From positions 3,906,001-3,970,000 of the forward strand of contig NC_019673.1 of the NCBI RefSeq assembly GCF_000328705.1: 64,000 bases of DNA, written 5' to 3'. This document shows positions 18,778 through 25,632 of the stretch, one piece after another. The position numbers and the translations under genes are program-made. Origin of the DNA: Saccharothrix espanaensis DSM 44229 (lineage in GTDB: Bacteria; Actinomycetota; Actinomycetes; Mycobacteriales; Pseudonocardiaceae). The notes under the pieces were generated by a model. The model worked only from the letters and a program-made list of their open reading frames with translations. It searched no databases and was not told where the DNA came from. Numbering within the stretch: the first letter of the stretch is position 1; each line of letters starts with the position of its first letter.

Positions 18778-18924
18778 TCAGTAGGCCATGAAGAGGATCT
18801 CGTCGCGCGAGTAGTCGTGGCCCGGGTGGTTCTCCTTCAGGTGCTGCTGGGTCTTCGTCACGAGGTCGTCCTCGTCCTGTCCGGTGATGTGCTCACCGCA
18901 GGGGCAGGTGATGTTCTGCTTCAT
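18778..18924 (-). CDS. DUF1059-like small zinc-ribbon-type protein
   Basis: A 48-residue protein read from ATG 18924, preceded by GAGGAGG. It carries CPCG near the N-terminus, then ITGQDEDDLVTKTQQHL, ENHPGHD and DEILFMAY, the pattern of the DUF1059 family (two Cys, two His, likely a small metal-binding protein of unknown role). It is convergent with the serine hydrolase and lies upstream of the PcaB-like gene's 3' end on the same strand (91 bases between them). Confidence 0.8.
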   Translation of the reverse strand: MKQNITCPCGEHITGQDEDDLVTKTQQHLKENHPGHDYSRDEILFMAY

Positions 18925-19015
18925 CGCTGTCCTCCTCAAGGATCTCCGGTCACGACTCTACTGACGCCGGCGTGGTTGTCGAACCGGTTCCGCACCTCGT
19001 GCGGCGGTGCGGTGC

Positions 19016-20377
19016 TCAACCGTGGTCGCGCCGGCGGGTGAGCACCCGGTCGACCAGGTCGCCGGACGCGCCGAGGTAGTGTCGCGGGTCCAGCAGGTCG
19101 TCCACCTCCGCCGCGTCCAGCTCCGGGACCTCGCGCAGCAGGTCCCCGAACGACCGGTCGCCCGCCGCCGCCTCGCGGGAGATCCGGCCGAGCAGCTCCT
19201 TCGCGGCGGCTTTGCCCAGGCGCGGCGCGAGCACCACGGTCAGCCGCTCGGCGACGATCGCCCCGCCGGTCAGCTCCAGGTTCGCCCGCATCCGCGCCGG
19301 GAACACCTCCAGCCCGTCCAGCAGCGTCACGGCCGTGCGGGCCGCACCCGCCGTGGTGCGCAGCGCCTCCCGCAGCGGCTGCCACTCCGAGTGCCACGCG
19401 CCGGGCGCGCGCTCGTCCTCCGCCAGCATCGCCTGCCCCAGCACCAGGGCTTGCGCGGGCACCGTGCGGGCGGCCGAGACCAGCAGCGTGGCCAGCACGG
19501 GGTTGCGCTTCTGCGGCATCGCCGAGGACCCGCCCCGGCCGTCCGCCGGGGGTTCGGCCACCTCGCCGACCTCGGTGCGGGACATGCCCTGCACGTCGAG
19601 CCCGATCTTGCCGAGCGCGCCGGTCACGGCGGTCAGCGCCCAGCCCAGGTCGAGCAGCGGGGTCCGCCGGCCGTGCCAGGGCGCGTCCGGCTCGCGCAGC
19701 CCGAGCCGGGCGGCGAAGTGCCGGACCAGCCGCACGCCGTGACCGCGTTCGCCCGCGTGCTCCTCGTAGGCCGCCAGGGTGCCGGCCGCGCCGCCGAGCT
19801 GCGCCGGGAGGTCGGCGGCGGTGCGCCGGACCCGGTCGGAGGCGTCCAGCACGCCCGCGAGCCACCCGGCGGCTTTGAGCCCGAACGTGATCGGCACGGC
19901 GTGCTGGGTGAGCGTGCGGCCCGCCAGCACCGTGCCGCGGTGCCCGTCGGCGAGGTCCGCCAGCGCACGGGCGCACTCGACCAGGTCGGCGTCCACCCGG
20001 CGCAGGGTGCGCGCGGCGAGCAGCATCGCGGCCGAGTCGAGGACGTCCTGGCTCGTGCCGCCCCGGTGCACGTGGTCGGCGGCGTCCGGGTCGACCGCGG
20101 CGACGGCGGCGGTCAGCTCCCGCACCAGGGCGACGACCGGGTTGGCCGCCTCGCGCGAGCGGATCGCGATGTCCACCACGTCGAGCCGCGCCGAGGCGGC
20201 CACGTCGGCGATCACCCGCGCCGCCGCCTCGGGCACCACGCCGAGTTCGGCCTGGGCCCCGGCCAGCGCGGCTTCGACCTCCAGCATCGCGGCGAGCCAC
20301 GCCTCGTCGGACAGCGGGGCGCCCGTGCCCGCCCACACCGGGGACAACAACGCGGAATCGACGGCTCGACCGGTCAC
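19016..20377 (-). CDS. pcaB: 3-carboxy-cis,cis-muconate cycloisomerase-like lyase
   Basis: A 453-residue member of the fumarase/aspartase superfamily. The signature GSSAMPQKRNP is perfect (about residues 283-293), with HRGGTSQDVLDSA and GRTLTQHAVPITFGLKAAGW as in PcaB proteins, which convert 3-carboxymuconate to 4-carboxymuconolactone in protocatechuate breakdown. No pcaGH, pcaC or pcaD gene is near, so the gene is an orphan and the substrate may differ. GTG 20377 is the first start that gives the normal PcaB N-terminus (GRAVDSALLSPVWAG); the frame is open further upstream to 20476. Confidence 0.75.
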   Translation of the reverse strand: MTGRAVDSALLSPVWAGTGAPLSDEAWLAAMLEVEAALAGAQAELGVVPEAAARVIADVAASARLDVVDIAIRSREAANPVVALVRELTAAVAAVDPDAADHVHRGGTSQDVLDSAAMLLAARTLRRVDADLVECARALADLADGHRGTVLAGRTLTQHAVPITFGLKAAGWLAGVLDASDRVRRTAADLPAQLGGAAGTLAAYEEHAGERGHGVRLVRHFAARLGLREPDAPWHGRRTPLLDLGWALTAVTGALGKIGLDVQGMSRTEVGEVAEPPADGRGGSSAMPQKRNPVLATLLVSAARTVPAQALVLGQAMLAEDERAPGAWHSEWQPLREALRTTAGAARTAVTLLDGLEVFPARMRANLELTGGAIVAERLTVVLAPRLGKAAAKELLGRISREAAAGDRSFGDLLREVPELDAAEVDDLLDPRHYLGASGDLVDRVLTRRRDHG

Positions 20378-20520
20378 CGGCGTGACGCTACCGGCGTCCG
20401 GCGCGGCGCCGCCACCGCAGCTGAACGGGATTGGCCCAAGAACACCTGGGCTGATCGGCCCTCGGTCAGGTGCCAATCGCCGACGTACGGTCCCCTCCTC
20501 GACAACGGAAGGAGCCGAGC

Positions 20521-21174
20521 GTGGTGACGGCGGACCTGTGGTTCGACCCGGTGTGCCCGTGGGCGTGGATCACGTCCCGCTGGCTGATGGAGGTGGAGGG
20601 CGTGCGCCCGATGCGCGCCCGGGTCCACGTGTTCAGCCTCGCCCTGCACAACCAAGACCGGGAGGTCGACCCCTGGTACCGCGCCTGGCTCGACCAGCGC
20701 TGGGGCCCGGCACGGGTGGTGGCCGCGGCCGAGCGGGCGCACGGCGGCGAGGTCGTGCGAGCCCTCTGCACCGCGTTCGGCACCCGCCTGCACGTCGACA
20801 AGCGCCCGGTGGACCGGGAGTTGAGCCTCGACGCGCTGGCCGAGGTCGGCCTGCCCCCGGATCTCGCCGACGCCGCCGGGAGCACCGCGCTGGACGACGT
20901 CCTGGCGGCCGGCAACGCCGCCGCGCTCGCCCCGGTCGGCGAGGACCTCGGGGTGCCCGCGCTCCACCTGCCCGGCCCGGACGGCGAGGTGGTCGCGTTC
21001 TTCGGCCCGGTGGTCAGCCCGACCCCGCGCGGCGAGGCGGCCGGCCTGCTGTGGGACGGCGTGCGCCTGCTCGCCGGCACCGAGGGCTTCTCCGAGCTCA
21101 AACGGGCGCGCTCCCGCCCCGACACCGCTCCAGCAGGAGGCGGACCTCGTCGGCGATCAGCCCGGGTTCGGTGA
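20521..21174 (+). CDS. Rv2466c-like DsbA-family oxidoreductase with CPWA active site
   Basis: A 217-residue thioredoxin-fold protein of the Rv2466c (mycothiol-dependent nitroreductase) type: WFDPVCPWAWITSRWL at the N-terminus, VFSLALHNQDRE, WGPARVVAAAERAHG, LGVPALHL and FFGPVVSPTPRGEAAGLLWDGVRLL. Rv2466c has CPWC; here the motif is CPWA (Cys12, Ala15), so the resolving Cys is gone. A monothiol mechanism with mycothiol is possible, or a loss of the original activity. GGAAGGAG precedes GTG 20521. The last 77 bases overlap the convergent hydrolase gene, and the C-terminal tail is unlike the family. Confidence 0.8.
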   Translation: MVTADLWFDPVCPWAWITSRWLMEVEGVRPMRARVHVFSLALHNQDREVDPWYRAWLDQRWGPARVVAAAERAHGGEVVRALCTAFGTRLHVDKRPVDRELSLDALAEVGLPPDLADAAGSTALDDVLAAGNAAALAPVGEDLGVPALHLPGPDGEVVAFFGPVVSPTPRGEAAGLLWDGVRLLAGTEGFSELKRARSRPDTAPAGGGPRRRSARVR

Positions 21175-21991
21175 CCACGACGTTGTGCCCGGACTCGTGC
21201 GCCGGCACCCACCGGCCGTGCGCGGACCGGTCGGCCCGGAACCGGTGCGACTCGGTGGCGGCCAGCCGGAACGCGCGGGGCATCCCGCTGTCCGCGCGCA
21301 TGCCCGAGATCGAGGTGACCGGGATGTCGGCGGGCAGCACCGGCGGCCGCTCGCGGAACGCGGTCGTCGCCGCGACCAGCGCGGTGAGCTCCCGGCCCCT
21401 GGTGCGCATCGCGGCCGGCGTGAACGCCTCCGCGCGGATCTCGGCGAGCACGTCCGGCGGGAACGCCCGCACCTGCTTGCGGAAGGCGAACCCGAGCAGC
21501 CCGACCCGGGCGAGCACCGCGCTGGCCCGTTGCGCCACCCGCTCCGCCCGCCGGAAAGTCCTGTTGAACAACAGGTCGCACGCCTCGTCGGTGGTGTCCA
21601 CCAGGACGAGCCCGGCCACCCGCTCCGGTCGTGCGGCCGCCGCGACCCGCACGACCGGCCCGCCACCGCTGTGCGCGACCAGCACGAACGGTCCGGGCCC
21701 GAGGTGGTCGAGCAGCGCGTTGAGGTCGGCCGCGAGGTGGTCGACGGTGCGCGGCCCGGGATCCGGCGCACTGCGCCCCAACCCGGCCCGGTCGTAGGCC
21801 ACCGCCCGCGCCCACCGCGCCACGCGCGGCTGCACCAGCGCCCAGAACGACCGGGTCGCCGCCATCCCGGCCTCGAACACCACGGTCGGCGCGGCGGTCC
21901 CGTCGGGTCCGGGCAGTTCCACGTAGTACAACTCGCGCCCGCCGCCGACCGGCGCGGTGCCCGGTGTGCCCTGCGTGTGGAGTTTCCCCAT
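21098..21991 (-). CDS. Alpha/beta hydrolase
   Basis: A 297-residue alpha/beta-hydrolase fold enzyme. The nucleophile elbow reads VAHSGGGPVV (Ser near residue 107), the oxyanion region VVFEAGMAATRSFW, and the catalytic His lies in ESGHNVVVTEP near the C-terminus. No signal peptide is seen. Substrate is unknown; such proteins are esterases, epoxide hydrolases or haloperoxidase-like enzymes. It is convergent and overlapping with the Rv2466c-like gene. Confidence 0.8.
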   Translation of the reverse strand: MGKLHTQGTPGTAPVGGGRELYYVELPGPDGTAAPTVVFEAGMAATRSFWALVQPRVARWARAVAYDRAGLGRSAPDPGPRTVDHLAADLNALLDHLGPGPFVLVAHSGGGPVVRVAAAARPERVAGLVLVDTTDEACDLLFNRTFRRAERVAQRASAVLARVGLLGFAFRKQVRAFPPDVLAEIRAEAFTPAAMRTRGRELTALVAATTAFRERPPVLPADIPVTSISGMRADSGMPRAFRLAATESHRFRADRSAHGRWVPAHESGHNVVVTEPGLIADEVRLLLERCRGGSAPV

Positions 21992-22102
21992 GATGCCCCC
22001 TCACGGCCCCGAGGGCACCGTAACGGGGAGTCGGCGCACGCGGGTCCCTCTGGCAGCTTTCGGCACCGCCCTGCGCGGCACCCGTCGGCCGACTGGAGTG
22101 GG

Positions 22103-22511
22103 TCAGCTCGTGGGTGGCAGCCAGTCCTCGGTGTCGCGGTGCCGGCCGAGCCCGATCGCGGCCTGCTCGGCCAGGTGGAGGGGGCCCAGGACCACCTCCC
22201 CGGCGTCCCACACCACGGCGGACTGCTCGCCGGTCCCGCCGAAGTACTCGGCCTCGACGTAGGCGACCGGGCCGTGCGCCGAACAGGCGGCCAGGGCGCG
22301 ATCGAACCCGGCGGGCGCTTTCCGGAACCCGGCCGGCCCGGGGCGTTCCGGCGACGGTGACCGCGTCGAAGAACGCGTCGGTCATCGGCAGCAGCGACAA
22401 GCGCTCGTCCAACGCGACGACCCGGGCTTGCTCGACGGGGCCTGCCAAGTCGTGGAGAACGCGCTCGGCGGCGATGACGGCTTGCAGGCGGTACACCGCC
22501 CCATCCTGCAC
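22103..22511 (-). pseudogene. Frameshifted actinobacterial conserved hypothetical gene
   Basis: From GTG 22511 one frame gives GAVYRLQAVIAAERVLHDL, ARVVALDERLSLLPMTDAFFDAV. After about 22340 the coding signal moves to another frame that gives GFRKAPAGFDRALAACSAHG, VAYVEAEYFGGTGEQSAVVW, DAGEVVLGPLHLAEQ and ends at TGA 22103. Joined, they make a protein of about 135 residues of a widespread, unnamed actinobacterial family in which the AYVEAEYFGG..QSAVVW block is conserved. A single-base indel near 22325-22345 explains it. True inactivation and a base-call error cannot be separated here. Confidence 0.7.
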
Positions 22512-22563
22512 CCGGCCGCTGGGCGACCGGCCCTCGTCGGGACCGGTCGCCGGCTCGGCGTGA

Positions 22564-23364
22564 TCAGGAGGTGAAGGCGAGGCCGACGATCTCGTGGTGG
22601 GCGATGCCGACCAGGCGGGTCCGGCCGGTGTCGAGGTCGATCCGGTAGACCTTGCCGCCGGACGCCGCCAGCGCGGTGCCGGCCGCGGAGATGTCGAAGC
22701 CGTTGGTGGTGCCGATCCACGCGGTGGACTTGCCGACGGTGAACAACTGGCCGGTGTTGGGGGAGACCACCGGGGTGACGCCCGCCCGGGTGCCCTGGGT
22801 CGCCAGGACGCGGCGGCTGCTGTCGAGGACGTAGAGCGTGGTGCTCGTCGCGCCGGCCACGCTGTTGGTGTACGCGGCGGCGGCGACCTTCGGGGCCTCG
22901 CCGGGGGTCGGGTGGGCGAGCGCGCCGTCGGTGCCGGCGACGGCCCCGGTGTCGGGGTGCAGGCGCAGGTTCGTGCCGGACGCGGTGACCACCCGGATGC
23001 GGTCCACCACGGGGTTGAAGTCGAAGCCGACCGGGGCCGCGTCGACGGGGGCGGGGGTGCCGACGCCGGTGGCCCGGCCGGTGCGCGGGTCGATCCGGTA
23101 GAGCCTGCCGGACCTGCCGATGCCGTAGAGGTCTCCGGTGGCGGGTCGGACGTCGATGCCGGTCAGGCGGTCGCGCGGGTCCAGCCCGCGCACCCGGACG
23201 TGGTGGCCGAGCAGCGGCAGCGCGGACGAGCCGGTGACGAGCGTGCCGTCGGTGGTGAGCAGGTGGACGTCGGCGCGTCCGGTGGCCGCGGCGGTCGAGG
23301 TGGGGACGAGCGCGGCCGCCGCGGCGAGTGCCGCGGCGAGGACGGTCAGGCGGGTGGTGCGCAC
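22564..23364 (-). CDS. Secreted DUF4394 propeller protein
   Basis: A 266-residue exported protein. The start RTTRLTVLAAALAAAAALVPTSTAAA is a signal peptide. The rest matches DUF4394: DPRDRLTGIDVRPATGDLYGIG, YRIDPRTGRATGVG, VGFDFNPVVDRIRVVTASGTNLRLHPDTGAV, YTNSVAGATSTTLYVLD. The fold is expected to be a beta-propeller; function is unknown. GTG 23364 follows GGAGG. It is divergent from the SigK-type sigma/anti-sigma pair and is a likely target of that sigma factor (inference from arrangement). Confidence 0.8.
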   Translation of the reverse strand: MRTTRLTVLAAALAAAAALVPTSTAAATGRADVHLLTTDGTLVTGSSALPLLGHHVRVRGLDPRDRLTGIDVRPATGDLYGIGRSGRLYRIDPRTGRATGVGTPAPVDAAPVGFDFNPVVDRIRVVTASGTNLRLHPDTGAVAGTDGALAHPTPGEAPKVAAAAYTNSVAGATSTTLYVLDSSRRVLATQGTRAGVTPVVSPNTGQLFTVGKSTAWIGTTNGFDISAAGTALAASGGKVYRIDLDTGRTRLVGIAHHEIVGLAFTS

Positions 23365-23487
23365 GGGGGCGCCTCCTTCTCGTGGACGGTTCGCCCGGTG
23401 TTTACGACCGGCGCGCCGGTGCTGTTGAAGGTCACCCGAACGTTTTCCGGCTCCACCGCGTACGTCTGGCGGGAGAAGGGCGGGCGG

Positions 23488-24006
23488 ATGAGCAGACGCC
23501 GCGGGGGAGATCTCGGCGCGGAGGACGGCATCCGGGCGGCCTACGCCGCGCACGGCCCGGAGCTGTACCGCTTCGCGTTGCGGCAGTTGGGTGATGACGG
23601 GGTGGCGCAGGAGGTGGTGCAGGAGGTGTTCCTGCGCGCGTGGCGGTCGGCGGACCGGTTCGACCGGGAACTGGCGAGCCTGCGCGTGTGGCTGTTCGCC
23701 ATCGCGCGCAACGTCGTGGTCGACCACGTGCGGCGGTCGCGTCGCGCCCCGTCGCCGCGACCGGCCGAGGTCGTGGTGGACGCGGGGTTCGCCGACGCCG
23801 CGCTGGACCGGTGGCTGGTGGAGGAGGCGCTGCGGCGGATCGGCGCCGACCACCGGGTGGCGTTGGTGGAGACCTACCTGCGCGGCAGGCCGTACCCCGA
23901 GGTGGCGGCCGAGCTGGGGGTTCCGCAGTCCACCTTGCGCAGCAGGGTGTACTACGGCATCAAGGCGTTGCGGCTGGCGTTGGAGGAGATGGGGGTGCGG
24001 CCGTGA
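23488..24006 (+). CDS. SigK/SigL-type ECF sigma factor
   Basis: A 172-residue ECF sigma factor. Region 2 appears in YAAHGPELYRFALRQLGDDGVAQEVVQEVFLRAWR, VWLFAIARNVVVDHVR, and region 4 in RVALVETYLRGRPYPEVAAELGVPQSTLRSRVYYGIKALRLALEEMG. The YLRGRPYPEVAAELGVP wording is typical of mycobacterial SigK/SigL relatives. The stop overlaps the GTG of a zinc anti-sigma gene by 4 bases. Activity should be held by that membrane anti-sigma and released by an outside signal. Confidence 0.85.
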   Translation: MSRRRGGDLGAEDGIRAAYAAHGPELYRFALRQLGDDGVAQEVVQEVFLRAWRSADRFDRELASLRVWLFAIARNVVVDHVRRSRRAPSPRPAEVVVDAGFADAALDRWLVEEALRRIGADHRVALVETYLRGRPYPEVAAELGVPQSTLRSRVYYGIKALRLALEEMGVRP

Positions 24007-24638
24007 GCGACCACCCGTTCCGCGAGTCGTTGGGCGCGTTCGTGCTGGGGCAGTTGTCCGGGCCGGAGCGGGTCGCCGTGCAGGCGCACCTGGACGGCTG
24101 CCCGGCCTGCCGGGCCGAGGAGGCCGACCTGCGCCCGGCCGCCGAGCTGCTGGCCCTGGCCGACCCGGACCGGGTGGCCGACCGCGTGGCGGTCCCGGCG
24201 GGTCTGGGCGAGTCGGTGCTGGCCGGCATCCGGGCCGAGCGCCGCCGACGGGTGCCCCGGTGGGCGGTGGCCGCCGCCGCGGCGGTGCTGATCGCGGTGG
24301 TGGCCGGCGGCGTCGGCTACTTCGCGGGCCGCCCGTCGGTCCCGCTGGAGCCGGTCGCGATCTCCCGGTCGGCGCCGGGTCTGTCCGCGCGGGCCGCGCT
24401 GGTCCCGCACACGTGGGGCGTGGAGATCAAGCTCGACGGCACCGGCTTCACCGGCGGCCGCCCGTACCGGGTGGTGATCCGCGACCGCGACGGCCGCGAG
24501 AGCCCCGCCGGCGCGTTCGTCGGCACCGGACCGGCCCCGATGTCCTGCAACCTCAGCACGTCCGTGCTCCGCGCCGACGCCGCCGGGTTCACCGTCCTGG
24601 ACCCCGACGGCGGTGTCGTCCTGCGTTCCGACTTCTAA
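24003..24638 (+). CDS. Zinc-finger membrane anti-sigma factor (RskA-like)
   Basis: A 211-residue anti-sigma factor. The N-terminal cytoplasmic part carries the ZAS zinc motif H-x3-C-x2-C in HLDGCPACRAE (about residues 30-37). One membrane segment (VAAAAAVLIAVVAGGVGYFAG, about 89-109) is followed by an extracytoplasmic domain with HTWGVEIKLDGTGF and a Cys in PMSCNLSTS. Translational coupling to the sigma gene through GTGA supports partnership. Regulated proteolysis as in RskA is a family expectation, not seen directly. Confidence 0.8.
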   Translation: MSDHPFRESLGAFVLGQLSGPERVAVQAHLDGCPACRAEEADLRPAAELLALADPDRVADRVAVPAGLGESVLAGIRAERRRRVPRWAVAAAAAVLIAVVAGGVGYFAGRPSVPLEPVAISRSAPGLSARAALVPHTWGVEIKLDGTGFTGGRPYRVVIRDRDGRESPAGAFVGTGPAPMSCNLSTSVLRADAAGFTVLDPDGGVVLRSDF

Positions 24639-24653
24639 ACCTCCGCGGCCCGG

Positions 24654-24717
24654 GAAATTCGGCCGGAACAGAGGTTTGAAATTCGATGTGCCGGTTGACC
24701 TGGGCGGCGGAAATTCG
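24654..24717. repeat. Three GAAATTCG direct repeats upstream of the Pro-rich protein gene
   Basis: GAAATTCG occurs at 24654-24661, 24678-24685 and 24710-24717 in the short gap before the surface-protein genes. In DNA this GC-rich, three copies of an AT-rich octamer within 64 bases are unlikely by chance. They may be regulator or sigma binding sites controlling the 24787 gene. Confidence 0.45.
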
Positions 24718-24786
24718 TCCACTTTCGAGTGAACCAGCCCTATTGGTGGATCGAACCTCCTGGTGACACGAGAGGAGGTGATGACA

Positions 24787-25572
24787 TTGAGTACGACGAA
24801 CGCGGGATCGCCCGGATTCCCACTACCGACCTTGCGGCGGCTGTTGTTGCTGGTCGGCGCGGTGGTGGGCTTCGGCTTGCTCGCGTTGACGACAGCGGGA
24901 GAGGCGCACGCTGACGACGGTTCCAGCCGTGGCGCACCCTCCGATCGTGGACTGCTTTCCGGTGTCGGCGCGATTATCGGGAACGTGCTGGAACCGCTCG
25001 CCGAGCCCGTGGGCGACGTGACTCGGCCGTTGGCGGAGGTGACCGGGCCAGTGGTCGGTGATGTGGTCGAAACAGTGGCCGCCGTCGCTGCGCCAGTGGT
25101 CACTGCGCCGCCCGCCACCGCGCCGCCGATGATCGCGCCGCCGGTCGCTGTGCCGGTAGCACCGGTGCCTGTCAAAGAACCTGTCGAGACGCCCCCGGCG
25201 GTGCAAGAACCCGTCACGGCCGACAGCGCGGTCACGCCACTCGTGGCGCGTCCGGTAGCGCCGTCCGTGCGTCCGGTGGAACCACTTCCGGCGCAACCGG
25301 TCGCGGTGGAGCCTCCAGTGGAGGCCCCCGTCGTGACGCCGGGATCGCCAGTGCGGCACGACCCCGTCGCCCCGTCCGGTCCCGACATGCCGGCTGTTGC
25401 CGGGACGTCGGGTACGGCGAGTGCGAGCGGTGGCGGTGCCTCCGGCGCGGCTGTCGCCGACCTGCCCGCGCAATCGCGCTTCGACCCCGTGCGGCACGGC
25501 TGGGTGGTGGGTTCCGCCCACCACGAACCGGTCGCGTGGTGTTACGTGTTCGGTCGAAGCCATCCGAGCTGA
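24787..25572 (+). CDS. Secreted proline/valine-rich protein, function unknown
   Basis: A 261-residue protein. The signal segment LRRLLLLVGAVVGFGLLALTTAGEAHADD lies at about residues 13-42. A short amphipathic stretch (LLSGVGAIIGNVLEPLAEPVGDVTRPLAEVTG) leads into about 150 residues rich in Pro, Val, Ala and Glu (PPATAPPMIAPPVAVPVAPVPV type), then a Ser/Gly linker and a C-terminal tail RHGWVVGSAHHEPVAWCYVFG. The Pro-rich part probably spans the cell wall. AGAGGAGG at 24771-24778 best fits TTG 24787 (8 bases); ATG 24781 and GTG 24763 are alternatives. It directly precedes the large repeat protein, and the two may work together. I do not recognise the family. Confidence 0.7.
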   Translation: MSTTNAGSPGFPLPTLRRLLLLVGAVVGFGLLALTTAGEAHADDGSSRGAPSDRGLLSGVGAIIGNVLEPLAEPVGDVTRPLAEVTGPVVGDVVETVAAVAAPVVTAPPATAPPMIAPPVAVPVAPVPVKEPVETPPAVQEPVTADSAVTPLVARPVAPSVRPVEPLPAQPVAVEPPVEAPVVTPGSPVRHDPVAPSGPDMPAVAGTSGTASASGGGASGAAVADLPAQSRFDPVRHGWVVGSAHHEPVAWCYVFGRSHPS

Positions 25573-25632
25573 GAACCCCTTTCGGTGCTGAGTTGACCAC
25601 TGCACGACAAGGGACGAAAGGGTTTGGTTCGG

